Below are positions 9,251-16,577 of a stretch of DNA of 64,000 nt, in pieces. Each line of letters opens with the position of its first letter. The stretch's first letter is position 1. The notes beneath the pieces were generated by a model. The model saw only the letters and a program-made list of their open reading frames with translations. It was not told the DNA's origin and did not search any database. The position numbers were made by a program, and so were the translations under genes. Source of the DNA: Chitinophagales bacterium (GTDB lineage: Bacteria > Bacteroidota > Bacteroidia > Chitinophagales > CAIODY01). The stretch lies in NCBI GenBank assembly GCA_947452995.1, contig CANGEV010000011.1, forward strand, positions 1-64,000, given 5' to 3'.

Positions 9251-10435
9251 ATGAAAAAGTTTTTATCCCTTATTGGGTTGCTTTTGATGTTAAATCTTGG
9301 TGCTATTAAAGCCCAAACCTCATCAGCTAGTACAGATACTACTATGTTTGTGATTAAAACTGTAAATGGTGCTGAATATTTAGCTAAAGTTCTGAGCGAT
9401 GACGGTCGCGAAGTATTAGTAGAGACAAATACAGTGGGTAAGCTATATCTTAAAAAGAATGAAATTGTTTTGATGCAGAAAGTGGTGAGTAAGTTAGATG
9501 TGCAAGACAAAATTGAAGCAGCAACCTTTAAGAAGCCTGAGGCGCCTCAAGATATCTTTACGACTCGTTATATTTTTACCACGAACGCGCTACCTATTTC
9601 GAAAGGGGCCAACTACGCCATGACCAATATTCACGGACCAGAAATTCACTTCTCCGTTACGGATCGCTTAAATGTTGGTATCATGACTAGCTGGATTGGC
9701 TCTCCACTTATTCTTGCGACGAAATATACTTTCAAAAAGTCTGAATCGAAATTAAATTTTGCACTTGGAACTTTGTTAGGGACATCTGGATTTTTATATC
9801 AAGGACGCGGATATATGGGATTGCATTGGGGAACAGTAACGTTTGGCGATAGAGAGAATAATGTCTCTTTATCTGCCGGAGGCGCGTATTTTAATATCGG
9901 GAATGAAGTGAGTCGTATCACAAATAAAGGATATGGCATCTATAATAATGTCATTGAAGTAACAGACAATCAAACAATGGGGCAATCTAATTATAGACTG
10001 GTTTCAGGGGATGACTTACAAATTGGTAATGGACTAGCAGCAAGGACTGTTTTCGGTCCGATGATTGGAATTGCCGGTATCAAGAAAATTGGTGCGAAGG
10101 CTAGTTTCGTTCTCGATAATATTTTTTATCTCTATAATCATGAATATCTGTTTACCACCTCTACTTTTATTTCTTCACAATCAGGTACAGATGCGAATGG
10201 TAATTGGGTAAATACAAGCACCACCGCCTATAAATATGATTTCAATAAGGCCTTGAAGACGGTGGTTATTTTAATGCCTGGTATCCGAATTCAATCTTCA
10301 ACTAAAAGTGCTTTTCAATTTGCACTCCCAATCATCCAGGTTTATGGAAAAGGTAATCGTAGAAATGCAAATGATAAGCAGGCAAAATTCCTTGCTTTTC
10401 CAGCCCCGATGCTGACTATATTCTTTAAGTTGTAA
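9251..10435 (+). CDS. Predicted outer-membrane or surface protein, first of two tandem paralogues
   Basis: The ATG at 9251 (not the in-frame TTG at 9245) starts a signal peptide, MKKFLSLIGLLLMLNLGAIKAQ. The product is 394 residues. About residues 33-75 hold a beta-rich segment (FVIKTVNGAEYLAKVLSDDGREVLVETNTVGKLYL). The rest alternates polar and aromatic residues with many Gly-Tyr pairs and ends in FFKL, as outer-membrane barrels do. The next gene is a clear paralogue along its length. The function is not recognised. Confidence 0.7.
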   Translation: MKKFLSLIGLLLMLNLGAIKAQTSSASTDTTMFVIKTVNGAEYLAKVLSDDGREVLVETNTVGKLYLKKNEIVLMQKVVSKLDVQDKIEAATFKKPEAPQDIFTTRYIFTTNALPISKGANYAMTNIHGPEIHFSVTDRLNVGIMTSWIGSPLILATKYTFKKSESKLNFALGTLLGTSGFLYQGRGYMGLHWGTVTFGDRENNVSLSAGGAYFNIGNEVSRITNKGYGIYNNVIEVTDNQTMGQSNYRLVSGDDLQIGNGLAARTVFGPMIGIAGIKKIGAKASFVLDNIFYLYNHEYLFTTSTFISSQSGTDANGNWVNTSTTAYKYDFNKALKTVVILMPGIRIQSSTKSAFQFALPIIQVYGKGNRRNANDKQAKFLAFPAPMLTIFFKL

Positions 10436-10493
10436 TCGTTACGGCTGCTTATTTTGGTATGATTTTTGTTTTCTTATAGCAAATTCAATTGCC

Positions 10494-11441
10494 ATGAAAC
10501 GCTGTTTACCCTTTTTTATCTTTTTCTTTTTATTTAATTGTGTTGCTTTTGCGCAATATGATGCAGCAAAATCTAACCCTGCGCCGGAGGAAACAACCTA
10601 TGTGATCAAAACGGTTAGCGGAACTGAATATTTAGCTAAAATATTAAGCGACGATGGTCGTGAGGTATTTATTGAAACGAATACTGTTGGTAAGCTTTAT
10701 CTTAAAAAAACAGAAATTGTTTCAATGCAGAAGGTAATCGATAAGGCGGATGTTGCAGATAAAATCGAGCAAGGGCATTATCGTAAACCGTATACGCCAG
10801 AAGGGATTTTCACCACTCGTTATGTGATTACTACCAATGCATTACCTATTAAAAAAGGAGAAAACTATGCGATGACCAATTTTCATGGTCCTGAAATACA
10901 CTTTTCAGTTACTGATAGGTTCAATTTTGGTATCATGACATCTTGGATCGGCTCTCCAATAATCTTAGCGATGAAATACACCTTGAGTAAGGAAGAGGAT
11001 AAGGTAAAATATGCCTTAGGTACCTTACTAGGCAGTTCAGGCTTTTTGTGGGGAGGGCGTGGTTATATGGGCTTACATTGGGTAACCGCAACACGCGGAA
11101 CACGTCAGGATAATATTTCCGGTTCTTTAGGATATGCTTATTTTGGTTTAGATGGAGATCTTATTCATGGTCCTATGTTAGGGGTTGCAGGAGTTAAAAA
11201 GGTTGGTGAGCGTTCTAGTTTTGTATTGGATAATATGTTTTTGTTCGGCATGCAGAATTACGCTTATTACACAATTAGTGGTTCTGGCTTTACTTTCATG
11301 TCGATGATTATGCCTGGTCTACGTTTTCAATCCTCTCCAAAATCGGCAACACAAATTTCGTTGCCAATCGTGAGCAAATTCGGTTCTGGCAATAACTTTG
11401 CGTTTCCACTACCTATGCTCACTTTGTTCTTTAAATTGTAA
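10494..11441 (+). CDS. Predicted outer-membrane or surface protein, second tandem paralogue
   Basis: This 315-residue protein has a signal peptide (MKRCLPFFIFFFLFNCVAFAQ) and matches the previous gene closely: TVSGTEYLAKILSDDGREVFIETNTVGKLYLKK, TRYVITTNALPIKKGENYAMTN, and the shared C-terminus (LPMLTLFFKL). It lacks about 80 residues present in the first copy, mainly the segments after AYF and near the loop before GPM, which would be external loops of a barrel. The pair is a tandem duplication that has diverged in its loops. The function is not recognised. Confidence 0.7.
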   Translation: MKRCLPFFIFFFLFNCVAFAQYDAAKSNPAPEETTYVIKTVSGTEYLAKILSDDGREVFIETNTVGKLYLKKTEIVSMQKVIDKADVADKIEQGHYRKPYTPEGIFTTRYVITTNALPIKKGENYAMTNFHGPEIHFSVTDRFNFGIMTSWIGSPIILAMKYTLSKEEDKVKYALGTLLGSSGFLWGGRGYMGLHWVTATRGTRQDNISGSLGYAYFGLDGDLIHGPMLGVAGVKKVGERSSFVLDNMFLFGMQNYAYYTISGSGFTFMSMIMPGLRFQSSPKSATQISLPIVSKFGSGNNFAFPLPMLTLFFKL

Positions 11442-11460
11442 ATGCGTTTACTCTTAAAAT

Positions 11461-11497
11461 AAAAAAAGTCCAACACTAAAAGCGTTGGACTTTTTTT
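11461..11497. terminator. Bidirectional terminator between convergent genes
   Basis: AAAAAAAGTCCAAC (11461-11474) and GTTGGACTTTTTTT (11484-11497) form a perfect 14-bp stem with a 9-nt loop. The T-runs on both strands can stop the plus-strand paralogue pair and the minus-strand heme-motif gene. Confidence 0.85.
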
Positions 11498-11514
11498 ATG
11501 TAGGATTTTATAAA

Positions 11515-11988
11515 TTAATCGCAGTACAAATGATCGGTCGTACTGCCGTTATGACATCCATTACAAGCGCCTGTGCGCGTAACTTGACTCATGTAGTGCA
11601 TCGTACCACTCGGACCTTTAGCTGCAGGATAAAGTCCGCCACTAAAATCAATGGCGTTAGTGGTATAGAAATTTCCTTTCGCATCTACTTCTAAGGTTGC
11701 AACTAAATTGCCCGTACCATTCGCGCCTGTATATAAATAGACAGTTGAGTTGGGTTGTAGGGTTACTAAATCTGCTTTATACATGGTGCCGGCTGCTGTA
11801 AACCAGCCATCCCCTTGACCGCCACTTTTATGACAATTCATACAGTTTTGTCCCATATTATGACTTTCATTCTCATTGTAGTTCGAGGTATTGCTACTGC
11901 TTGAACCTTCTTTCTCACAAGCAGTTTGGCTTAACACTAAGGCTCCTGCTAATGCAAGAGTGACTGCGCTGATGATTATTTTTTTCAT
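11515..11988 (-). CDS. Small exported diheme-type c cytochrome-like protein
   Basis: The ATG at 11988 begins MKKIIISAVTLALAGALVLSQTAC, a lipoprotein-like signal peptide ending in a Cys; this start is preferred to the longer frame from 12027, which overlaps thiL. The 157-residue product has two CxxCH heme-attachment motifs, CMNCH near the front and CNGCH near the end. Between them lies a beta-type domain (STVYLYTGANGTGNLVATLEVDAKGNFY). This points to an electron-transfer or heme-binding lipoprotein in the periplasm or at the surface. thiL is 11 bp upstream on the same strand. No cytochrome maturation genes are nearby. Heme attachment is inferred from motifs alone. Confidence 0.7.
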   Translation of the reverse strand: MKKIIISAVTLALAGALVLSQTACEKEGSSSSNTSNYNENESHNMGQNCMNCHKSGGQGDGWFTAAGTMYKADLVTLQPNSTVYLYTGANGTGNLVATLEVDAKGNFYTTNAIDFSGGLYPAAKGPSGTMHYMSQVTRTGACNGCHNGSTTDHLYCD

Positions 11989-11999
11989 AATTAAAATAT

Positions 12000-13061
12000 T
12001 TATTTTGTTTCTGTAAAAGCATTCCATCCTGCGGCTGCAATGTCTACTTCACTTCCTTGTTTACTTACCATACGCAAGCCTAAACTTGGGTCTGTGATAT
12101 GGCCTATTATACTGATGTCCTCTAGATCTTTTACTTTTTCAAAATCTTCTTGTTTGATAGTGAAAAGTAATTCATAATCTTCGCCACCATTCATATAAGC
12201 CGTAATGGTGTCAATCTTCATCTTCACAGCCATTTCGTAAGTATCGGAATGAATCGGGATTTTCTCTTCATAAACTCGTGCACCACAAACACTTTGTCGG
12301 CAAATATGCGTTAATTCACTACTCAAGCCGTCCGAGATATCCATCATTGCTGTTGGTTGGACTCCCTTTTCTGCTAAAAGTTTAATGATATCTTTTCTTG
12401 CCTCTGGTTTTAATTGTCTGCCTAGGATATAATGTTGATTTTCAAGGTCTGGTTGAATAGCTGGATGATCTTTAAAAATTTGCTTTTCGCGTTCTAGCAA
12501 TTGCAATCCCATAAAGGCTGCGCCAAGATCGCCTGAAACGCAGATTAAGTCATTCACACCTGCGCCATTACGATAAACTACTTTACTTTTTTCTACCTCA
12601 CCTATAGCTGTAATACTTATAAAAAGTCCTTTAAGCGAGCTTGTGGTATCGCCACCGATCATTTCGACGCCATAATGCTGGCATGCGAGATACATCCCTG
12701 TATAAAGTTCTTCCATGGCTTCCACCGTGTATTTGCTTGAAATCGCGACTGAAACGGTAATGTATTTTGGTGTGCCATTCATTGCGTAGATGTCACTTAG
12801 GTTAACAACCACGCTTTTATACCCAAGATGTTTTAATGGAGTATAAGCAAGATCGAAATGAATTCCTTCTGCAAGGATATCAGTAGTTATAAGTTCAAAA
12901 TGCGTATCGGAGCCAGTTTCGATGACAGCACAGTCATCACCAATTCCTTTAATTATACGTTGATCTTGCGGAGGGAAATTTTTGGTCAAATGATCAATCA
13001 ATCCAAATTCTCCTAATTCTGCAATTGGAGTAGTGCTTGGTGTTTTTTGTTCTTCTTGCAT
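12000..13061 (-). CDS. thiL: Thiamine-monophosphate kinase
   Basis: This 353-residue protein has the ThiL/PurM-like motifs: GEFGLIDHL near the N-terminus, IKGIGDDCAVIE, TTDILAEGIHFDL, NLSDIYAMNGTP, IGGDTTSS, DISDGLSSEL and NGGEDYELLFT. ThiL phosphorylates thiamine monophosphate to thiamine diphosphate with ATP. The start at 13061 is chosen because a TACCTTTG -7 box ends 4 nt before this ATG; the longer frame from 13124 would run through the promoter. The heme-motif gene follows after 11 bp. The thiL assignment is firm by motif set and length. Confidence 0.93.
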   Translation of the reverse strand: MQEEQKTPSTTPIAELGEFGLIDHLTKNFPPQDQRIIKGIGDDCAVIETGSDTHFELITTDILAEGIHFDLAYTPLKHLGYKSVVVNLSDIYAMNGTPKYITVSVAISSKYTVEAMEELYTGMYLACQHYGVEMIGGDTTSSLKGLFISITAIGEVEKSKVVYRNGAGVNDLICVSGDLGAAFMGLQLLEREKQIFKDHPAIQPDLENQHYILGRQLKPEARKDIIKLLAEKGVQPTAMMDISDGLSSELTHICRQSVCGARVYEEKIPIHSDTYEMAVKMKIDTITAYMNGGEDYELLFTIKQEDFEKVKDLEDISIIGHITDPSLGLRMVSKQGSEVDIAAAGWNAFTETK

Positions 13062-13065
13062 CTTA

Positions 13066-13073
13066 CAAAGGTA
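13066..13073 (-). promoter_or_regulatory. -7 box (TACCTTTG) of thiL
   Basis: Read on the minus strand, TACCTTTG is followed by TAAG and then the ATG of thiL. The 4-nt gap predicts a leaderless transcript. Confidence 0.65.
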
Positions 13074-13194
13074 ATGAATTCGATTCAAAAGCATGTCTTG
13101 AATCATCGATGTGTGGCTTTGCACGAATTCTTTAACAAATAATTAGGTGCAAAAATTTTACTTTGAGCAATAAAGATGACATTTTTGTAACCGT

Positions 13195-13575
13195 ATGCGA
13201 AGAATATTGTCGCTTTTATTGTTGACGTTGTGGTTGCTAATGAATGGCAGCTCATCCTATGCATTTTCTAAGGTGAATGAATCTTTAGGGACTTCAAAGG
13301 CAACGTTAGCAAATGGGGTTACGAATCTTAAAGCATCATTTTTTGAGCAGCGTGTTCCGGATGAGGAAGATCATGCTGTTTATTATGAGGAAGAGGAGGA
13401 TGAAGATGACGAAGAATTGTTTCATCAAGCCGCACGTTTGCATGCGGTTATTTTATATCAACTATTATTTTTATTTGATGGTTATGCCTTTCGCACGGCA
13501 ACTTTGCTAACCCAAGAGGAAGATTTTCCGTTAGTAACACCTGTTTATTTAGCTTTTCAGAATTTTAGAATATAA
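13195..13575 (+). CDS. Small exported acidic protein at the head of the inorganic-carbon cluster
   Basis: This 126-residue protein has a signal peptide (MRRILSLLLLTLWLLMNGSSSYAF). A strongly acidic stretch follows at about residues 62-77 (DEEDHAVYYEEEEDEDDEEL), then a hydrophobic segment (LHAVILYQLLFLFDGYAF). It precedes the SulP transporter gene by about 70 bp on the same strand and is the first gene after the divergent thiL. It may be part of the SulP-porin-dabA-dabB unit, although a small hairpin (13575-13594) lies between. I do not recognise the family. The acidic run could bind cations, but that is only a guess. Confidence 0.6.
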   Translation: MRRILSLLLLTLWLLMNGSSSYAFSKVNESLGTSKATLANGVTNLKASFFEQRVPDEEDHAVYYEEEEDEDDEELFHQAARLHAVILYQLLFLFDGYAFRTATLLTQEEDFPLVTPVYLAFQNFRI

Positions 13576-13611
13576 AACGGCCATCCTTCCGTTTAATCTA
13601 ATTTTCTAACT

Positions 13612-13629
13612 ATAGTCGTGATCGACTAT
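13612..13629. promoter_or_regulatory. Inverted repeat just upstream of the SulP start
   Basis: ATAGTCG (13612-13618) and CGACTAT (13623-13629) form a perfect 7-bp inverted repeat with centre TGAT. It ends 16 nt before the preferred SulP ATG at 13646. It could be an operator or an RNA hairpin in the leader. No T-run follows, so it is not a terminator. Confidence 0.35.
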
Positions 13630-13645
13630 GCAATTCATTTTTTTT

Positions 13646-15253
13646 ATGTCTTCAAATTCTTCTGTAGAAGTGCCAAAGGATGGTTTGGCTGGGCTTCGTC
13701 AAAATTTTTTAAGTGAAATAAGTTCTGGTTTTATTGTGTCGCTCTTAGCATTGCCTTTAAGTTTAGGGATTGCAAAAGCGAGTGATTTTCCTAATCCAAT
13801 GTATGGTGTGTTAAGCGCGATAATTGGAGGTATATTAGTAAGTATATTCGCCGGCTCAAGGCTTACAATCAAAGGCCCAGCAGCAGGCTTAATCGTTATT
13901 TGTGCAGGTTCGATAGCCGCATTTGGCGGAGGCGAAATGGGATGGAAAATGACGCTTGGCGCAATTGTAGTGGCATCAGGACTACAGATATTATTCGGCC
14001 TATTGAAGTTGGGTAAGTTATCCGACTTTTTTCCGCTATCAGCAGTGCATGGAATGTTAGCCGCAATTGGGTTGATAATCATTTCTAAACAGTTGCACAT
14101 TTTGTTAGGTGTAAATCCGTTGAATGAACACGGTAAGCCTATGGTAGAGCCCTTAGAATTACTAGCGGCTTTGCCAAAAACATTTGCTAGCATACCTGAT
14201 CATTTGAATGTTGTAAAGGTTGGTTTGGTGTCCTTAGCATTAGTGTTGGGAATTCCGATGTTGCCTTTTAAGTGGTTGAAAAAAATTCCTTTACCAGTGA
14301 TCATATTAATTATTGCCATTCCTTTTGCTGCTAGCTTAGGATTGAAAGGTACAAAAGGTGCTTTGCTGAAGTTTGATAAGCCATTTACAGACTTAGTACA
14401 TTTTAATGCATCCTTCGCAGGTATTGGTCAAATGGGGACTTTTATTCAATATGTGATTTTATTTGCAATCATTGGTTCTTTGGAATCCTTATTAACTGCC
14501 AAGGCGATTGACTTATTAGATCCTTTCAAACGTAAATCAGATTTTAACAAAGATTTAATAGCGGTTGGTTCTGGAAACGTTTTATCAGGCCTGCTAGGAG
14601 GTTTGCCAATGATTTCTGAGGTTGCGCGTAGTTCTTCAAATGTTAGCAATGGTGCAAAAACAAGATGGGCCAATTTCTTCCATGGTTTGTTTTTACTTTT
14701 GTTTATGCTACTGGCTGTTCCTGTTTTGCAATTAATCCCAACAGCAGCATTGAGCGCCTTGTTAATAGGTGTTGGTATTAAGCTTGCCCATCCTAAGGAG
14801 TTTAAGCATGCGTATCAAATTGGAAAGGAGCAATTGTTGGTATTTGTTGTAACAGTTGTGTTTACCTTGGGCGTTGATTTATTAGTTGGAATTGCTGCCG
14901 GGATTTTAACGGAGTTTGTGGTGAATTTAGTTAATGGAAAGCCTTTGAAAAGAGCGTTTAAAGCCAATGTTGAAGTGGTTGATTTGAACGAAAATACTAT
15001 GTTAATACGTTTAAATGAAGCTGCGGTGTTCTCTAATTTTATGGGTATTAAGAAACAATTGTACGCAATTGAAGGAGGTAAGTCGATTCAAATTGATTGT
15101 AGCAATTGCAATTTGTTGGATCATTCTGCGATGGAAAATATACATTTGTTTGAGCATGATTATGCACATACAGGCGGTTCTGTAGAATTGATAGGGTTGA
15201 ATCAACATAAGTCGCTGTCAAATCATAATTTATCAGCACGAAAATTAAAATAA
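13646..15253 (+). CDS. SulP-family anion transporter, likely bicarbonate
   Basis: This 535-residue protein has the SulP core from about residue 15, with FLSEISSGFIVSLLALPLSLGIA, the signature FAGSRLTIKGPAAGLI and 10 or more further membrane helices. A STAS domain occupies about 440-520 (LIRLNEAAVFSNFMGIKKQL, DCSNCNLLDHSAMENI). The ATG at 13646 fits the family start better than the ATG at 13628, which adds only a few hydrophobic residues and lies inside an inverted repeat. SulP proteins carry bicarbonate, sulfate or dicarboxylates. Here the porin follows after 8 bp and then dabA-dabB, which supports bicarbonate (BicA-like) transport. No sulfur-assimilation genes adjoin it. Substrate is inferred from context. 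Confidence 0.85.
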   Translation: MSSNSSVEVPKDGLAGLRQNFLSEISSGFIVSLLALPLSLGIAKASDFPNPMYGVLSAIIGGILVSIFAGSRLTIKGPAAGLIVICAGSIAAFGGGEMGWKMTLGAIVVASGLQILFGLLKLGKLSDFFPLSAVHGMLAAIGLIIISKQLHILLGVNPLNEHGKPMVEPLELLAALPKTFASIPDHLNVVKVGLVSLALVLGIPMLPFKWLKKIPLPVIILIIAIPFAASLGLKGTKGALLKFDKPFTDLVHFNASFAGIGQMGTFIQYVILFAIIGSLESLLTAKAIDLLDPFKRKSDFNKDLIAVGSGNVLSGLLGGLPMISEVARSSSNVSNGAKTRWANFFHGLFLLLFMLLAVPVLQLIPTAALSALLIGVGIKLAHPKEFKHAYQIGKEQLLVFVVTVVFTLGVDLLVGIAAGILTEFVVNLVNGKPLKRAFKANVEVVDLNENTMLIRLNEAAVFSNFMGIKKQLYAIEGGKSIQIDCSNCNLLDHSAMENIHLFEHDYAHTGGSVELIGLNQHKSLSNHNLSARKLK

Positions 15254-15261
15254 TTTGTATT

Positions 15262-16569
15262 ATGAAAAATAGAGTGGTAAAAAAAATAATGTATTTATTA
15301 TTTACATGCGGGGTTATGAGTGCTTCTGCAACAAATTCTCCGAATAATCCTTTGAGTTGGTCATTAAATTCGGAAAATACTCATTATGTGAAAGTTAATG
15401 CCGTAGGGCAGTTCTGGTTACGTCATACAGATATGAATCCAGGGTCTATTTATAATGGGTATGCCAAGAGTAAAGGCTTAGATATTGGTATACGTCGTTT
15501 TCGCGTGCAGTTCCAATCGCAATTAAGTGATAAAGTTTTCATGTATGCTCAGTTGGGATTGAATAATTTTCATTCATATAGTGATCGTCAAACCGGTTTT
15601 TATGTAATGGATGCAAACGCAGATTATGAAGTAGTCAAAGACAAATTAGCACTAGGTAGCGGTTTGAGCTCTTGGGTTGGTTTTTCTCGTTTCTCCTCTC
15701 CAGCGGCTTCTACCATAATGGGAGTAGATGCACCTTTGCAATTCCAAGCAACGAATGATGTAACAGATCAATTCATTCGTCGTCTTGGTGTATATGCAAA
15801 AGGGTATTTAGGTAAATTGAATTATCGTGTTTCAATGGTGCAGCCATTTGATATTCAAAAAAGCCCGATTGCGTCATCCGTTTCAATTTCGAAGCAGGCT
15901 TCGTTTAGTCCGCAGCCACCAAACATGCAATGGAATGCATATTTGAATTATGAGTTTAAAGATAAAGAGCAAAATAAAACGCCCTATTTCGCAGGAACAT
16001 ATTTAGGGTCTAAAACTGTAAGTTCATTCGGAGGCGGTATTACCTATCAGCGCAACGCAATGTGGGCATTAGATACGAAAGGGGATACTATTTTTCATCC
16101 TTTATTGCTTGCTTCATTAGATTATTTTTATGATGCGCCAATTGGACATAAAGGTGCTGCAATAAGTGTATATGCTGATATTGCGTACACCGACTTTGGA
16201 GCCAATTATCTTCGTATGGCAGGGGCAATGAACCCAATGAATGGCTCAGTTGATAAATCGATTTTAAATGCACAAGGGAATCGTTTTCCTGCATATGGGA
16301 CAGGAACTTCTTTCTACACCCAAGTAGGTTATAAGCTTTCTCAAAAAATTGCTACCTTGAACTTCATGCCGTATGCTTCTTTGCAAAGATCCTATTATAC
16401 TGCGCTAAAGGTTCCGATGAACTTCTATGAAGTTGGTTTGAATTTACTAATGGACGGACATAATTCTAAACTTACCATTGGGTATCAAGATCGCCCGATA
16501 TTCAAATCGACAGGGGATTTAATCACGCGAAAGGGAGCACTTATCCTGCAACTACAAACGGCATTATAA
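15262..16569 (+). CDS. Outer-membrane porin of the inorganic-carbon operon
   Basis: This 435-residue protein has a signal peptide (about MKNRVVKKIMYLLFTCGVMSASA). It then shows phosphate-selective-porin-like beta-barrel features: alternating polar and aromatic residues, IGIRRFRVQFQSQLSDKVFMYAQLGLNN near the front, and a terminal strand ending KGALILQLQTAL. It is 8 bp after the SulP gene and 8 bp before dabA, inside one operon. It presumably lets bicarbonate or another small anion through the outer membrane. The barrel call is by pattern and the substrate by neighbours. It could also be a general OprP/OprO-type anion porin. Confidence 0.75.
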   Translation: MKNRVVKKIMYLLFTCGVMSASATNSPNNPLSWSLNSENTHYVKVNAVGQFWLRHTDMNPGSIYNGYAKSKGLDIGIRRFRVQFQSQLSDKVFMYAQLGLNNFHSYSDRQTGFYVMDANADYEVVKDKLALGSGLSSWVGFSRFSSPAASTIMGVDAPLQFQATNDVTDQFIRRLGVYAKGYLGKLNYRVSMVQPFDIQKSPIASSVSISKQASFSPQPPNMQWNAYLNYEFKDKEQNKTPYFAGTYLGSKTVSSFGGGITYQRNAMWALDTKGDTIFHPLLLASLDYFYDAPIGHKGAAISVYADIAYTDFGANYLRMAGAMNPMNGSVDKSILNAQGNRFPAYGTGTSFYTQVGYKLSQKIATLNFMPYASLQRSYYTALKVPMNFYEVGLNLLMDGHNSKLTIGYQDRPIFKSTGDLITRKGALILQLQTAL

Positions 16570-16577
16570 TTCATACC

